Shown piece by piece: positions 1 to 7,789 of a DNA stretch of 19,826 bases. Origin of the DNA: HGM12713 sp045593725 (GTDB lineage Bacteria; Bacillota; Clostridia; Oscillospirales; CAG-272); assembly GCA_045593725.1 (NCBI GenBank), contig JAZNXE010000006.1, forward strand, positions 1-19,826, in the 5' to 3' direction. Below the pieces are notes generated by a model. The model was given only the letters and a program-made list of their open reading frames with translations. It was not told where the DNA came from and did not search any database. The first letter of the stretch is position 1, and each line of letters starts with the position of its first letter. The position numbers and the translations under genes were made by a program.

Positions 1-44
1 AGTCAGCTTCGCTGACAGCTCCCTTTACACAAGGGAGCCTTTGG
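1..44 (-). repeat. palindromic intergenic repeat, copy 1 (cut by window edge)
   Basis: Two adjacent perfect hairpins are visible: GTCAGC/GCTGAC (2-16, 3-nt loop) and GCTCCCTT/AAGGGAGC (18-38, 5-nt loop). Read on the minus strand the core is GGCTCCCTTGTGTAAAGGGA, which matches the core of the hairpin at 19289-19319 on the plus strand with small differences. Two related copies in non-coding DNA at both ends of the window suggest a dispersed intergenic repeat family. I recall similar palindromes from Clostridia genomes but could not check this. Confidence 0.6.
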
Positions 45-102
45 CACGAGAACATTATGCGCTGACTTTTTTGCTTTCTGCTCGTCGGCAAAGCCTACAT
101 GG

Positions 103-127
103 AACCCCGCCACTATGGCGGGGTTTT
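103..127 (+). terminator. hairpin with short T-run, terminator-like
   Basis: A 10-bp perfect stem (103-112 with 116-125, loop CTA) is GC-rich in the middle and runs into TTTT at 124-127 on the plus strand. It could stop transcription entering from the left, or act as a second stop for leftward tsf transcription. No plus-strand gene is visible in the window to its left. Confidence 0.5.
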
Positions 128-135
128 CGTGATAC

Positions 136-165
136 AAAAAAGCGCCACGGATTTTCCGTAGCGCT
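136..165 (-). terminator. intrinsic terminator of rpsB-tsf
   Basis: Read leftward, the 11-bp stem AGCGCTACGGA/TCCGTGGCGCT (one T·G pair, 3-nt loop) is followed directly by six T. It starts 16 bp past the tsf stop codon. This is a textbook rho-independent terminator and closes the rpsB-tsf unit. Confidence 0.9.
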
Positions 166-180
166 TTATCTGTTATTAGA

Positions 181-1110
181 TTACTTGTTGGTGAGCTTTG
201 CGATCTCTTCTGCAAAGTTCTCTTCTCTCTTCTGGATGCCTTCACCCTTCTCAAAGCGGTAGAAGCCTGTAACCTTGATGTTTCCGCCAAGCTCCTTAGC
301 GGTCTTCTCAACGTACTTGCCAACCTTCATATCATCATCCTTGAAGTATTCCATATCCAGCAAGCAGTTGTTCTCGTAGAACTTACCGAGCTTACCGATA
401 ACCATCTTCTCAAGAATGTTCTGGGGCTTGCCAGCGTTCTTGGGGTCGTTAGCCATCTGAGCGAGAATGATGGACTTCTCCTCCTCAATAACGTCTGCGG
501 GAACAGACTCTCTATCAAGGTAAGGAGTAGTGAACGCGCCGATCTGGAGAGCGATATTCTTAGCAAAAGCCGCGAATTCTTCCTTAGCGACTACTGCCTC
601 GTCAGCATCAAAGCTTACAACAACACCGATGCTACCCGCACCGTGAATGTATGTGCTGGTGATGCCCTCAACAACTGCGAAACGGCGGATGCTGAGCTTT
701 TCTCCGATAACGAAGATCATCTCCTTGAGCTTTGCGTCAACTGTAACGTCGCTGCCAACATAAGTGGATGCGAGAAGCGCATCAACGTCAGCGGGCTTGT
801 TAGCGATTATAGACTTAAGAATGTTCTTTACAAACTCCTGGAAGGAAGCGTTCTTAGCAACGAAGTCGGTCTCGGAGTTTACCTCAACGATAGCGGTAAC
901 GCCGTTCTCGGTCATTACGTCAACTATACCGTCTGCCGCGATTCTGGTTGCAGCCTTAGCCTCAGCCTTAAGCTCGCCTCTCTTACGGAGAATCTTTATT
1001 GCTTCTTCTGCGTCGCCATTAGCCTCAACGAGAGCCTTCTTGCACTCCATCATACCGATACCGGTCTTTGCGCGGAGAGCGGCAACGTCTTTTGCAGTAA
1101 TGTTTGCCAT
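181..1110 (-). CDS. tsf: translation elongation factor Ts
   Basis: EF-Ts is the guanine nucleotide exchange factor that recycles EF-Tu by releasing GDP during translation elongation in the cytoplasm. The protein is 309 residues, a normal bacterial length. The N-terminal UBA-like domain (MANITAKDVAALRAKTGIGM, then the MECKKAL helix) and the core motif TDFV (81-84, inside NSETDFVAKN) that inserts next to the EF-Tu nucleotide pocket are both present. The start is ATG with AGAAAGGA upstream. It lies 33 bp downstream of rpsB and has no promoter of its own that I can see, so it is co-transcribed with rpsB, the arrangement usual in bacteria. A strong terminator follows directly; pyrH and frr, which follow tsf in many Firmicutes, are not transcribed from this unit. 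Confidence 0.98.
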   Translation of the reverse strand: MANITAKDVAALRAKTGIGMMECKKALVEANGDAEEAIKILRKRGELKAEAKAATRIAADGIVDVMTENGVTAIVEVNSETDFVAKNASFQEFVKNILKSIIANKPADVDALLASTYVGSDVTVDAKLKEMIFVIGEKLSIRRFAVVEGITSTYIHGAGSIGVVVSFDADEAVVAKEEFAAFAKNIALQIGAFTTPYLDRESVPADVIEEEKSIILAQMANDPKNAGKPQNILEKMVIGKLGKFYENNCLLDMEYFKDDDMKVGKYVEKTAKELGGNIKVTGFYRFEKGEGIQKREENFAEEIAKLTNK

Positions 1111-1143
1111 TTCTTTATATTCCTTTCTGTATTTTATACGTAA

Positions 1144-1896
1144 TTACTCTGCGTCTGCTTCAGCCTCAACAGCCTCAGCTTCTGCCTTTTCCTCAACAGC
1201 CTCTGTGAGCTGCTCACCCTGCTTACCCTCGATAACTGCGTCAGCAAGTACGGAGGAAATAAGCTTGATAGCGCGGATAGCGTCATCATTACCGGGAATT
1301 ACGTAGTCGGCATCATCAGGGTCACAGTTGGTATCAACGATAGCAACTACGGGAATACCGAGCTTCTTTGCCTCAAGAACAGCGTTGTGCTCCTTCTTGG
1401 GGTCAACTATAAATACAGCAGCGGGAAGGGTATCCATATTCTTGATACCGCCGTAGTTCTTCTCCAGGTCGAAGATCTCCTTCTGCTTTGCGGCAACCTC
1501 CTTCTTGGGAAGAAGATCAAAGGTGCCGTCCTCCTGCATCTTCTCAAGTGCGTTAAGACGACCGATAGACTTCTTGATAGTCTTGAAGTTGGTCATCATT
1601 CCGCCGGGCCAACGAACGTTTACGTAGTACATTCCGCAACGTGTAGCCTCTTCCTTGATTGCGTCAGCAGCCTGCTTCTTAGTACCTACAAAAAGTACGT
1701 TTCCGCCCTCTGCTGCGATATCACGGATGAATGCGTAAGCTTCATCAAACTTCTTAACGGTCTTCTGCAGGTCAATGATGTAGATACCGTTTCTCTCTGT
1801 GAAGATGTACTCCTGCATTTTGGGGTTCCATCTTCTGGTGTGGTGTCCGAAATGAACACCTGCTTCAAGCAACTGCTTAATTGAAATAACAGACAT
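1144..1896 (-). CDS. rpsB: 30S ribosomal protein S2
   Basis: S2 binds late to the 30S head/body junction and is needed for S1 docking and initiation. The 250-residue protein shows the S2 signatures: LLEAGVHFGHHTRRWNPKM near the N-terminus, FVGTKKQAADAI, VRWPGGMMTNF, and the distal block PVVAIVDTNCDPDDADYVIP followed by GNDDAIRAIKLI. The C-terminus is a 25-residue acidic Glu/Ala-rich tail, as in many Clostridia. The ATG start is preceded by AAGGAGGA at good spacing. It is the first gene of rpsB-tsf, under a strong promoter at 2038-2066 with a long leader that looks folded, so autoregulation by S2 (known in E. coli) is possible here. Confidence 0.98.
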   Translation of the reverse strand: MSVISIKQLLEAGVHFGHHTRRWNPKMQEYIFTERNGIYIIDLQKTVKKFDEAYAFIRDIAAEGGNVLFVGTKKQAADAIKEEATRCGMYYVNVRWPGGMMTNFKTIKKSIGRLNALEKMQEDGTFDLLPKKEVAAKQKEIFDLEKNYGGIKNMDTLPAAVFIVDPKKEHNAVLEAKKLGIPVVAIVDTNCDPDDADYVIPGNDDAIRAIKLISSVLADAVIEGKQGEQLTEAVEEKAEAEAVEAEADAE

Positions 1897-2031
1897 TTTC
1901 TATGTCCTCCTTCGGTTTTTCCCACCACGTCACTTTAGGCGGTTTATTGTCCGCGGGGACAACACCGAGCCGCTCTTGTGGGACGTGTGTGTATTATTAT
2001 TTTTACGTTCGGCTTTGCCGACCGCAAATTA
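1897..2031 (-). promoter_or_regulatory. structured 5' leader of rpsB-tsf
   Basis: From the predicted start near 2031 to the rpsB ATG there are about 135 untranslated nt. Read leftward, they contain TCGGC-AAA-GCCGA (2021-2009), then the perfect hairpin TTGTCC-CCGC-GGACAA (1962-1947), enclosed by a GCGG/CCGC pair (1973-1970 with 1942-1939). The ribosome binding site AAGGAGGA lies at the 3' end. No T-run follows any hairpin, so control, if any, would act on translation. A role as an S2 binding site is inference by analogy with E. coli rpsB. Confidence 0.5.
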
Positions 2032-2037
2032 CAGTTG

Positions 2038-2066
2038 ATTATATCACATTCTTATACAATTTGCAA
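2038..2066 (-). promoter_or_regulatory. sigma-A promoter of rpsB-tsf
   Basis: Read leftward: -35 TTGCAA (2066-2061), a 17-bp spacer, then a perfect -10 TATAAT (2043-2038), extended by TG one base upstream (TGATATAAT). The -35 box starts only 28 bp past the stop codon of the upstream gene, so it lies in the whole gap between the two units. Confidence 0.9.
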
Positions 2067-2075
2067 CAACGCAAG

Positions 2076-2094
2076 AATAATTTAACAAATTATT
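2076..2094 (-). other. weak AT-only hairpin at end of the long minus-strand gene run
   Basis: AATAATTT-GTT-AAATTATT is a perfect 8-bp stem overlapping the last base of the stop codon at 2094-2096. It has only A-T pairs and no T-run after it, so it is a poor terminator. Read-through from the eleven-gene run into rpsB-tsf is therefore possible. Confidence 0.3.
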
Positions 2095-4826
2095 TACATT
2101 TTCTTCTTGTTCTTTACCTTTTTCCCCTCACTCAATGTCATTACAGCGAAGCAAATCGCGTAAGCAAAGGCGGGTACTATGGATATCAAGAAGTAGAATA
2201 CAGGTATTTTCACAACTCCAAACAGCTTTCCCACGGGAGTCAGAAGGCATAACGCAGTAAATATCACAGTGATGCCTAAGCCTATTTGCGCCCACACATT
2301 ATTTATAAGTCTTAAAAGCGCGTTTTTGTTCCTGAAATCCTTACAATACATACACACAAGAGTAAGCACCTGCATAAGGGTCAGTGATATAAAGGTAAAT
2401 TCGGCGCTGTAAAGATAGCTGCCGAAAACAACAAGCATATCGAAAAATCTAGGCAACAGTAAAGTAAGCAAGTTTCCTACCAAAGCGCATACGGCTACAG
2501 TCTTATTGGACGATACTATATCTCTCACGCCCTGACCTGTGACGCTTTTTCTTAGCTTTCTTCTATCTTCTCCTGCTTTTCTGGTATCCTCTAACAGTAT
2601 CATCATAACGAGGAAATCAAGGACAAATCCAAGATAGAGTATCTGCCTTGCATCCGACGTAGAATATCCGAAAAGCATAGGAAACGCTATTGTTATTATA
2701 CGCATCATCTGTACCATAACCATATACGCCACATAGCTTCTTAAATTTCTATACGACAGCTTGCAATATTCCATTGCCTTTGCAAGAGGTTCAAGTCCGC
2801 CTTTTCGGTCTATGGGGCGCATAAGCAGTATATCGGCCTCCGCCTTTATCTCCTGAGTGCAGGACGCGCTGCTCTGCTCACCCGGTATTTCAAGTGACTT
2901 TATCTCCTCGTCAAGTCTGCCGTCGGCTTCTGTTCTTATGGGCGCGCAGGATATAAAGACGTCCGCGCATTCAATCGCGCCCATTGCGTAATCAGAGAAG
3001 CCCATTACTGCCAACACTTTATTTTGTGATTTTACGTATCTTGCCAGCTCGGTTATCATATTCTCGTCAAATCCGCAATACTCGTCAAAGCTTCCAAATT
3101 CGTAGCTAACCGGCAAGCCTCTCTTCAAAAGGTCGCCCGCATATACCCGTCCTCCGTTCCTCAATACGTCGGGTATCTCGGGAGCGTGGGTCCTGCCCAC
3201 GCAATTGGAGAAGGATATTATCTTTACTCCGTTCCTTCTGAGCGAGCTCAGTGCTCCGCTTATCATATTGTCCACACCCTCACGGAGAGCCAACATACCT
3301 ATATAGCATATACTATTTTCCTCTTTGAGAGTAAATATAATGGCGCGCTTTCCCTGAGCAACACAACCCGCATAGCTTCTTGCAATAACGCCCCTGCCTT
3401 CATCGGTAAGCTCTTTTTTTACACCCGAAAACAGCGCAGAGGTACATTCACTCAGGGCACTCTCGGAGAGCGAAATACAAAGCTCCTTTTTTACGCCACT
3501 CTCTGTAAACGAAAGTATATCTCTTTGTTCTCGGTCAACACCCGCAAGGAAGGAGTGTATCCTGTACCTTATCTTAATTGCCTCTACGTCAACACGGCTT
3601 TTGCTCATAAATTCGTTTATACCCGTATCAAGGGAATTTACAGAGCTGACTCCCGACACGCTGAGTGAGCCTTTCCGCGCCACCGTATAAAGACCTATCA
3701 TATCCGACAGGGTAGTGGCGCTCTGCCCCATTACCTCAAAATTATCGGTTGTACCGTCTGTGGTAATCAAGGAATCGAAATGTAATATTCCATCGGTGGT
3801 TATGCTTCCGTCAAGCATAAAGAGATAATCCGCGTCAGCCATACTGTCAAAGGCTTTAAGCGAGCGCACTATACAAGGATTTTCCGAAAGGGCAGCTTTG
3901 CGCATAAATCGGGCAAAAAAAGCAATAAAAAGATTGGAAAATCTTGAAAGCATTGATGTCGCTCCAAGCGCCATTGCTACCGAAAGAGTCTCGGAAAGAA
4001 GCACCTTGCCGCCTGTAAAATGACCGAACATAAGGCTGAACATACAGAATGGAAGGGTCAGAAGCAGCATTATCATTCCTATTCCCGAGAGCTTCTTTTT
4101 AAGCGCTAAAAGCCCTTCGGGCAGCTCCTCGGAGGGTATTTCGGTTATACCTCCCGTCATAGCCCCAAGATATGTAAACTCTCCCGTCGCTACGACTATT
4201 GCCCGTCCGCTTCCCTGCTTTACAACAGAGCCGGCGTGAAGCATATTGGTCATATTCTCAGCATAAAGCTCATTTTCGTTCACCGCCCCGCCAGCGAGCT
4301 TCTTTAGCAGCTTCTCGTTCTTTTTATCCACCTTCATATTGACGGTGAGCCCTTCCGAATAAACCAGTCTTGCGTCACAGCCTATTATATCGCCCTTTTG
4401 GACAATTATAACATCTCCCTTTACCACGTCACAGTAATCCGCCAGATAAAGCTTTCCCCCTCTCACAACTCTCGCGGTGGGGGAGAAAAACTTAGACATT
4501 GACTCGATTCCCCGCCTATCTCTGTAATAGACAAAATAGGACAAGGCAATGTTTACGGCACAGAGCGCGAGCATTGCGCTTCCTATAAGATAATCCCCCT
4601 CAAAGAACAGCGAAAATACCGCTATGAGGAGTAGCATCACAAGGAAAAAGTCACTCACAAGGTCAAGAAGAAGCCTGTCCCAACGCTTTTTCTTAACGCT
4701 GAAAAAGGGTGCCTCCTTGGCTTGACAACGAGAACGAGCCGCCCTGACTGAAAGTCCTGAGGCGGCATTGGTCTTAAGCTTTTTTTCGATCTCCTCGACC
4801 GACATCAAAAACCATTTCTCGTTCAT
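2094..4826 (-). CDS. P-type ATPase homologue with degenerate catalytic motifs (probable pseudoenzyme)
   Basis: A 910-residue membrane protein with P2-type ATPase layout: cytosolic N-terminus, helices at about 52-75 and 78-100, actuator-like domain 105-225, helices 247-305, P/N domains 310-670, and six C-terminal helices (about 697-895). Framework motifs align well (NMTNMLHAGSVVKQGSG and VVATGEFTYLG in the actuator domain; the C-terminal helix block), but the catalytic ones do not. TGES reads DKKN (167-170), the PEGLP site in M4 reads TSMLS (290-294), DKTGTLT reads DGSITTD (339-345, Asp kept but context lost), TGD is FSN (539-541), and GDGVNDAPAL reads GFSDYAMGAI (609-618). The frame is intact and uninterrupted, so this is not an obvious decaying gene. 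Ion transport by the usual phosphoenzyme cycle seems unlikely; the actual role is unknown. It starts 3 bp after the clpE-like gene and is surely co-translated with it. Confidence 0.85.
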   Translation of the reverse strand: MNEKWFLMSVEEIEKKLKTNAASGLSVRAARSRCQAKEAPFFSVKKKRWDRLLLDLVSDFFLVMLLLIAVFSLFFEGDYLIGSAMLALCAVNIALSYFVYYRDRRGIESMSKFFSPTARVVRGGKLYLADYCDVVKGDVIIVQKGDIIGCDARLVYSEGLTVNMKVDKKNEKLLKKLAGGAVNENELYAENMTNMLHAGSVVKQGSGRAIVVATGEFTYLGAMTGGITEIPSEELPEGLLALKKKLSGIGMIMLLLTLPFCMFSLMFGHFTGGKVLLSETLSVAMALGATSMLSRFSNLFIAFFARFMRKAALSENPCIVRSLKAFDSMADADYLFMLDGSITTDGILHFDSLITTDGTTDNFEVMGQSATTLSDMIGLYTVARKGSLSVSGVSSVNSLDTGINEFMSKSRVDVEAIKIRYRIHSFLAGVDREQRDILSFTESGVKKELCISLSESALSECTSALFSGVKKELTDEGRGVIARSYAGCVAQGKRAIIFTLKEENSICYIGMLALREGVDNMISGALSSLRRNGVKIISFSNCVGRTHAPEIPDVLRNGGRVYAGDLLKRGLPVSYEFGSFDEYCGFDENMITELARYVKSQNKVLAVMGFSDYAMGAIECADVFISCAPIRTEADGRLDEEIKSLEIPGEQSSASCTQEIKAEADILLMRPIDRKGGLEPLAKAMEYCKLSYRNLRSYVAYMVMVQMMRIITIAFPMLFGYSTSDARQILYLGFVLDFLVMMILLEDTRKAGEDRRKLRKSVTGQGVRDIVSSNKTVAVCALVGNLLTLLLPRFFDMLVVFGSYLYSAEFTFISLTLMQVLTLVCMYCKDFRNKNALLRLINNVWAQIGLGITVIFTALCLLTPVGKLFGVVKIPVFYFLISIVPAFAYAICFAVMTLSEGKKVKNKKKM

Positions 4827-4829
4827 AAT

Positions 4830-7127
4830 TTAAATACACTCTACACTTAGTTTATCATCTTTTTTGGAGTATCTTAGGGATGCTGCGCTTATCTTCTTTT
4901 CATAATCCGAAATTATGATTTCCGCAAGGGGATCCTCTACGTTTGCGCGTATATATCTACGCATATTCCTTGCTCCGTACTTTCTTGAATAGGAATTCTT
5001 GGCGATACATTCAAGCGCCGCCTGAGAATATCTAAGCTTGATTCCCTTTTCCAGAAGTGCCGCTTTGAGTTCTTTAAGCATTATATCCGCTATTCCCTCA
5101 AAGTCCTTCTCGTCAAGAGAACGGAAGGTTATTATCTCATCTACTCTGTTTATAAATTCGGGGCGCAGGAATTTAGAAAGAGCCTTCATAGTCTTACTTT
5201 CCGAGAGCGCTTCCTCCTCCGAGAAAAAGCCAGCGGTAGCCGAGGAGTTATCAGAGCCTGCGTTAGTGGTCATAACTATCACCGTATTCTCAAAGTTTAC
5301 CGTCTTTCCCTTAGCGTCGGTTATCCTTCCGTCGTCAAGTATCTGAAGCAGGATATTCAGCACATCGGGGTGCGCCTTCTCAATCTCATCAAAAAGAACT
5401 ACGGAGTAAGGTCTGCGTCTTATCTTCTCAGTAAGCTGTCCCGCCTCATCATAGCCTACGTATCCGGGAGGCGCTCCGATTATTCTGGATACCGAATGCT
5501 TTTCCATAAACTCGGACATATCAAGTCTTATAAGTGTCTCGGGGGAATGGAACAGGTCTGCCGCGAGCGTTTTTACAAGCTCGGTCTTTCCTACTCCCGT
5601 CGGTCCCGCAAAGATAAAGGATACAGGCTTACGCTTATAGGATATTCCCGCTCGGTTACGCTTTATCGCCTTTGCCACAGCGTTGACGGCTGTATCCTGA
5701 CCCACTATCTTTTCTTTGAGTCTTTCGGCAAGCTTATCAATACGCTCAAATTCATTTTCGCTGATATCGGTGGCGGGAATTCCCGTCCATACCTCTATAA
5801 CCTCGGCTATATGCGCTTCGGTAAGCTCCACAGCCGCGCATTCGGGTTCAAGCTCACGAAGTCTTTCCGAAAGCTTTATCTCCTGAGATTTTATTCCCGC
5901 TATCTCCTCATAGCAACGCTGTGCCTGCTTGTCGTCGGAGGGTGCTTCAGCTTCAAGACGCTCTCTCTTTTCCCGCAGTGCCAAAAGTTCTTCTCTTATC
6001 TGCTGAGTTTCGTTAAGCTCGGGGCTGGTGAGCGAAAGATGCGATGCCGCCTCGTCAAGAAGATCAATAGCCTTATCGGGAAGATATCTGTCCGTAATAT
6101 ATCTTTCAGAAAGAGTGACCGCCCTGCTTACAACGTAATCGGATATCTTGATGGAATGGAACTCCTCGTAATAATGCTTTATACCCTGTAACATCTCTAT
6201 GCTCTCGCTAATGGAAGGCTCGGCTACGTTAACGGGCTGGAAGCGGCGCTCAAGCGCCGTATCCTTCTCAATATATTTACGATATTCGTTGAGAGTAGTT
6301 GCGCCTATTATTCTTACCTCTCCGCGAGATAGGGCGGGCTTTAGGATATTAGCTGCGTTAACGCTTCCCTCGGAATCTCCTATCCCGACTATATTATGAA
6401 CCTCGTCGATAACGAGGATAACATTTCCCGCTGCCTTGACCTCGTTTAGGAGTCCGAGTATTCTCGATTCGAACTGACCTCTGAATTGCGTTCCCGCAAC
6501 CAGCGCGGTCATATCAACAAGATATATCTGCTTACCCTTAAGCTTATAAGGAACATCACCGTCAGCCACCCTTTGCGCAAGTGCTTCGGCTATGGCGGTT
6601 TTACCCACTCCTGGCTCTCCGATAAGACAGGGGTTGTTTTTTTGTCTTCTGCAGAGTATCTGTATAACTCTTGCCAGCTCCTTCTCTCTGCCTATTATTC
6701 TGTCAAGCTTTCCGTCCTCGGCTCTTTTGGTCAGGTTTCTGCAATAGGTATCAAGGAATTTGTACTTCTTGGGGCGTTCCTCCTTGACCCTTCTATCGCC
6801 ATTTCTTTCCCCTCCCATCTCCGATGGTGCGGGAAAGCCGATATCCTTAAATAACTGAGGCATATCGATAGCGGGAGCGCCGCCCTCCTCAAGGTCGTCG
6901 TTAACAGTAGGAAGCATTCCTTCCTTTAACAGCTCTGCCATCTCCTGTCCCATAGCATCAAGCTGCTCGGGGGTTATTCCCAACTTATCAAGACCCATAT
7001 TATCAACGGGAACTCCTAATTCCTTAGCGCATTTTATGCAAAGCCCCTCATTGGTTTTATTGCCGTTTTCAAGCTTGGTAACAAATATCACCGCTACCCT
7101 TTTTCGGCATTTTGAACACATTAGCAT
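4830..7127 (-). CDS. clpE: ClpE-like AAA+ unfoldase with N-terminal zinc finger
   Basis: A 765-residue Hsp100 ATPase that would unfold proteins, usually for ClpP degradation. The N-terminus carries a four-cysteine zinc-binding module (C4, C7, C30, C33), as in ClpE and McsA, in place of the double Clp-N repeat of ClpC. D1 has Walker A GEPGVGKT (170-177) and Walker B VILVIDE (236-242). A short coiled-coil insert follows (about 373-430). D2 has GPTGVGKT (508-515), VVLFDE (576-581), and AGF (632-634) at the site of the ClpP-docking [LIV]GF loop. Both ATPase sites look intact. No good Shine-Dalgarno sequence precedes the ATG: the purine run GAAAGGG lies about 28 nt upstream, with a small hairpin between. 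A second ATG two codons in (7121) is equally possible. No CtsR gene, mcsA, mcsB or clpP is visible nearby. It overlaps nothing and sits between pgsA and the P-type pseudo-ATPase. Confidence 0.85.
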   Translation of the reverse strand: MLMCSKCRKRVAVIFVTKLENGNKTNEGLCIKCAKELGVPVDNMGLDKLGITPEQLDAMGQEMAELLKEGMLPTVNDDLEEGGAPAIDMPQLFKDIGFPAPSEMGGERNGDRRVKEERPKKYKFLDTYCRNLTKRAEDGKLDRIIGREKELARVIQILCRRQKNNPCLIGEPGVGKTAIAEALAQRVADGDVPYKLKGKQIYLVDMTALVAGTQFRGQFESRILGLLNEVKAAGNVILVIDEVHNIVGIGDSEGSVNAANILKPALSRGEVRIIGATTLNEYRKYIEKDTALERRFQPVNVAEPSISESIEMLQGIKHYYEEFHSIKISDYVVSRAVTLSERYITDRYLPDKAIDLLDEAASHLSLTSPELNETQQIREELLALREKRERLEAEAPSDDKQAQRCYEEIAGIKSQEIKLSERLRELEPECAAVELTEAHIAEVIEVWTGIPATDISENEFERIDKLAERLKEKIVGQDTAVNAVAKAIKRNRAGISYKRKPVSFIFAGPTGVGKTELVKTLAADLFHSPETLIRLDMSEFMEKHSVSRIIGAPPGYVGYDEAGQLTEKIRRRPYSVVLFDEIEKAHPDVLNILLQILDDGRITDAKGKTVNFENTVIVMTTNAGSDNSSATAGFFSEEEALSESKTMKALSKFLRPEFINRVDEIITFRSLDEKDFEGIADIMLKELKAALLEKGIKLRYSQAALECIAKNSYSRKYGARNMRRYIRANVEDPLAEIIISDYEKKISAASLRYSKKDDKLSVECI

Positions 7128-7140
7128 AATATATCGATAA

Positions 7141-7155
7141 AAGCACTGTGTGCTT
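7141..7155 (-). other. hairpin in the pgsA-clpE gap
   Basis: AAGCAC-ACA-GTGCTT is a perfect 6-bp stem in the 39-nt gap, between the purine run GAAAGGG and the clpE-like ATG. It has no long T-run in the direction of transcription, so it could affect translation or RNA processing rather than stop transcription. Confidence 0.4.
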
Positions 7156-7166
7156 CCCTTTCAGGT

Positions 7167-7742
7167 TTATTTTATAACGTCTCTTATCTTGCCGCGCTCT
7201 ATTTCTTCCTTCTTCAGCGACCAATAATGCTTTATATAGCCAGCGAATGCAGCCAGAGCGAATATGACCGCGGGGGCAAAAATGAGCACCTGCATAAGAG
7301 TGTTTTCCGCAAAGAAATCTCTGAACCATACGGAAATAACAACGGTGGCGTAAAACAGACATACTGCCGCCTTGCCGTACCATTTGCTTACAACGACCAC
7401 GTTTCTGCGTCTTATTACTATCCATCCTATGATAAGCGTAGCTCCCTCCTTAAGGAAGAAGGGTATAACGAACCATAAGGGTATTATATTCTTTATGCAA
7501 AGGCAGACGAGCACCGTGCACTGCATAAGCTTATCCGCAAAGGGGTCAAGTATTTTTCCGAGATTTGTTACCCAATTATATCTTCTCGCCAAAAATCCGT
7601 CAACTACGTCTGTTGCACCCGCAATCAGGAATATTATTATTGCCCATACGGGAGAGTTTAACCCGAAAAGCACATATACGAATACGAATACCAGAAGAAT
7701 TCTGATTATTGACAAAATATTGGGAATGTTTTTGAGCTTCAT
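7167..7742 (-). CDS. pgsA: CDP-diacylglycerol--glycerol-3-phosphate 3-phosphatidyltransferase
   Basis: An integral membrane enzyme that makes phosphatidylglycerol phosphate from CDP-diacylglycerol and glycerol 3-phosphate, the committed step to phosphatidylglycerol. The 191-residue protein is of normal family length. The CDP-alcohol phosphotransferase signature is complete: D45-x2-D48-G49-x2-A52-R53-x8-G62-x3-D66-x3-D70 (DVVDGFLARR ... GKILDPFADK). The N-terminus KNIPNILSIIRILL is typical of PgsA. There are about five to six hydrophobic helices. ATG start with AGGACGG about 6 nt upstream. It lies 47 bp after the small membrane ORF and 39 bp before the clpE-like gene. A cardiolipin synthase or another CDP-alcohol transferase is less likely given the PgsA-like start. 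Confidence 0.93.
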   Translation of the reverse strand: MKLKNIPNILSIIRILLVFVFVYVLFGLNSPVWAIIIFLIAGATDVVDGFLARRYNWVTNLGKILDPFADKLMQCTVLVCLCIKNIIPLWFVIPFFLKEGATLIIGWIVIRRRNVVVVSKWYGKAAVCLFYATVVISVWFRDFFAENTLMQVLIFAPAVIFALAAFAGYIKHYWSLKKEEIERGKIRDVIK

Positions 7743-7789
7743 TTTTTCCGTCCTTATGTTTTTATTATTAATTTATAATTGAAATTATA

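Noticed and set aside
2094..4826. Active calcium or cation P-type ATPase
   Set aside because: All catalytic motifs are changed, including DKTGT and GDGxND, so a transport annotation would mislead.
5370..6191. Plus-strand open frame of 273 codons opposite the clpE-like gene
   Set aside because: Lies wholly antisense to a gene with intact AAA+ motifs; the translation is low in motifs and has no ribosome binding site. A shadow frame.
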